DNA from: an uncultured archaeon
GTDB lineage: Archaea; Thermoproteota; Nitrososphaeria; Nitrososphaerales; CALBXV01
Reading direction: 5' to 3'
DNA length: 6,442 nt
Assembly: GCA_937890045.1 (NCBI GenBank)
Contig: CALBXV010000387.1
Span: 1-6,442, forward strand
Part shown: one piece after another, positions 5,670 through 6,442 of the stretch
How positions within the stretch are numbered: the stretch's first letter is position 1
How the letters are laid out: each line of letters opens with the position of its first letter
The notes under the pieces: model-generated
Databases searched by the model: none
What the model saw: the letters and a program-made list of their open reading frames with translations, nothing else
What the model was told of the DNA's origin: nothing
Program-made: the position numbers and the translations under genes

Positions 5670-6442
5670 ATGAATAATTTCTCTTTATCTAATAACGTTA
5701 ACATGAGCTTATTTTCTATTTTTAATTCTAAGAATTTATTTGTTTCTTTATCTCTTTTATTGATATTTCTACTTTTACAACCTATAACTGTAACATATGT
5801 AGCTGGTGCTACAAGTTCATGGTCTGATGTAGAATTTGAAGTTACTGATGTTGTTTGGGGCAATAGTGATTATCTTCAAGATCCTAACCCTGGAGACAAT
5901 TCTGTTCCATTAACTATTAAAATTATGATTAGTAATCTTCGCTCTCCTAATTATTTAATTACTGGTGTAATAGGCACACTTACAGTAAATTCTGATGAAT
6001 TTACTAATTCTACTGGTGGTACAGTTCAAACACAAGCTGTTGCCGGAAGTTATAAATTAGGTAAAGAAATTACTTTTAACTTTATTTTGAATATTGATGA
6101 GGATCTAGTTATTGGTGCTTATACTCCTATATTAACAGTCAAATCAGTAATTGATACTACTTCTACAGTACTCCTAACCGATGATATGATTTTAAATATC
6201 CCTCTAGAAGTTCTTGGAAGACCTGATTTAACTTTTAAATCTACTTTTAACAACAATGAAGCTGAGTTAACTATTACAAATATTGGTCCAGGTACTGCTA
6301 ATTCTGTTGATCTTTCTTTTGATGGTGGTGTAATTATTTCTGAAGATTCAAATTGGAATATTACTAAATTAGATAAAAATGAATCTAAATCCTTTAAATT
6401 TAATTTATCTGCTGATTCAAGTAAAAACGGTGATTTGGTTGA
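5670..6442 (+). CDS. secreted S-layer/CARDB-type surface protein, incomplete at the right edge
   Basis: The frame is open from ATG 5670 to the window end, 257 codons so far. Residues 1-21 are polar with Lys21. A strongly hydrophobic stretch, about 22-45 (NLFVSLSLLLIFLLLQPITV), ends near VAGATSS, which looks like a cleavable signal peptide. The first module (51-183) is beta-rich and starts WSDVEFEVTDVVWGNSD, with DPNPGDNSVPLTI at 71-83. This pattern recurs in thaumarchaeal S-layer-like proteins annotated as COG1361. A second module begins RPDLTFKSTF (184-193) with LTITNIGPGTANSV, typical of CARDB or NEW3-type immunoglobulin-like domains. N-x-S/T sites occur at 113, 230, 237 and 245 and could be glycosylated. 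Met12 is an alternative start giving a more usual signal-peptide length. Met1 better fits the TATA spacing. The protein is probably outside the membrane, as an envelope component or substrate-binding scaffold. The C-terminal anchor is not visible. Confidence 0.82.
   Translation, partial: MNNFSLSNNVNMSLFSIFNSKNLFVSLSLLLIFLLLQPITVTYVAGATSSWSDVEFEVTDVVWGNSDYLQDPNPGDNSVPLTIKIMISNLRSPNYLITGVIGTLTVNSDEFTNSTGGTVQTQAVAGSYKLGKEITFNFILNIDEDLVIGAYTPILTVKSVIDTTSTVLLTDDMILNIPLEVLGRPDLTFKSTFNNNEAELTITNIGPGTANSVDLSFDGGVIISEDSNWNITKLDKNESKSFKFNLSADSSKNGDLV

Noticed and set aside
5657..5863. Minus-strand open frame of 68 codons
   Set aside because: It is antisense to the signal peptide of the secreted protein, whose sense frame is supported by signal-peptide and beta-module features.
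1..6442. CRISPR array, tRNA/rRNA genes, insertion sequences, toxin-antitoxin or other defence modules
   Set aside because: No regularly spaced repeats, cloverleaf-forming stretch, transposase-like motif or terminal inverted repeats were seen. Apparent repeats are short AT-rich words expected from composition.

Overview
The window reads as AT-rich archaeal chromosome (G+C about a quarter, judged by eye and not counted). The gene set is archaeal: an LSm protein, a NucS/EndoMS endonuclease, a RadA/RadB-type RecA paralog, a small EMC6-like membrane protein, an NFACT (RqcH/NEMF) protein of the archaeal form, a GT28-type glycosyltransferase and a secreted S-layer/CARDB-type protein. The start regions lack Shine-Dalgarno motifs, and several have TATA-like boxes 26-30 bases ahead of the start codon, as expected for leaderless archaeal mRNAs. 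The secreted protein's W-G...PGD..VPLT module and the overall gene set resemble Thaumarchaeota (Nitrososphaeria) most. That placement is an inference from remembered family sequences, not a database match.

Layout. Bases 1-197 (minus) hold the N-terminal 65 codons of an LSm protein that runs off the left edge. Upstream of it on the same strand is nucS (246-1028, or to 1061 if a GTG start is used). A divergent promoter region of about 120 bp separates nucS from a plus-strand RecA-family gene (1151-2074). That gene ends 3 bp from the end of a convergent small membrane-protein gene (2078-2359, minus). A second divergent promoter region (2360-2470) leads to the NFACT gene (2471-4390). After a 72-bp stretch containing an in-frame stop comes a glycosyltransferase (4463-5590). 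A T-rich spacer follows, then a secreted protein (5670 to the right edge, incomplete). The window is densely coding, with no rRNA, tRNA, CRISPR or mobile element recognised.

How the genes may fit together. The left half is nucleic-acid maintenance: mismatch endonuclease NucS, a recombinase paralog that has lost key RadA residues, and an RNA-binding LSm protein. The middle is protein quality control and membrane biogenesis: an NFACT ribosome-rescue factor divergent from an EMC6-like protein. The right end is cell surface: a glycosyltransferase next to a secreted, probably glycosylated, envelope protein.

The two points most worth a second look are the glycosyltransferase 5' end and the RecA paralog. 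In the first, the conserved nucleotide-binding strand is intact in the DNA but lies upstream of the first usable start and just downstream of an in-frame TGA. In the second, the catalytic glutamate, the FxxA oligomerisation motif and the L2 switch glutamine are all substituted. I saw no multi-gene defence or other clearly new system.
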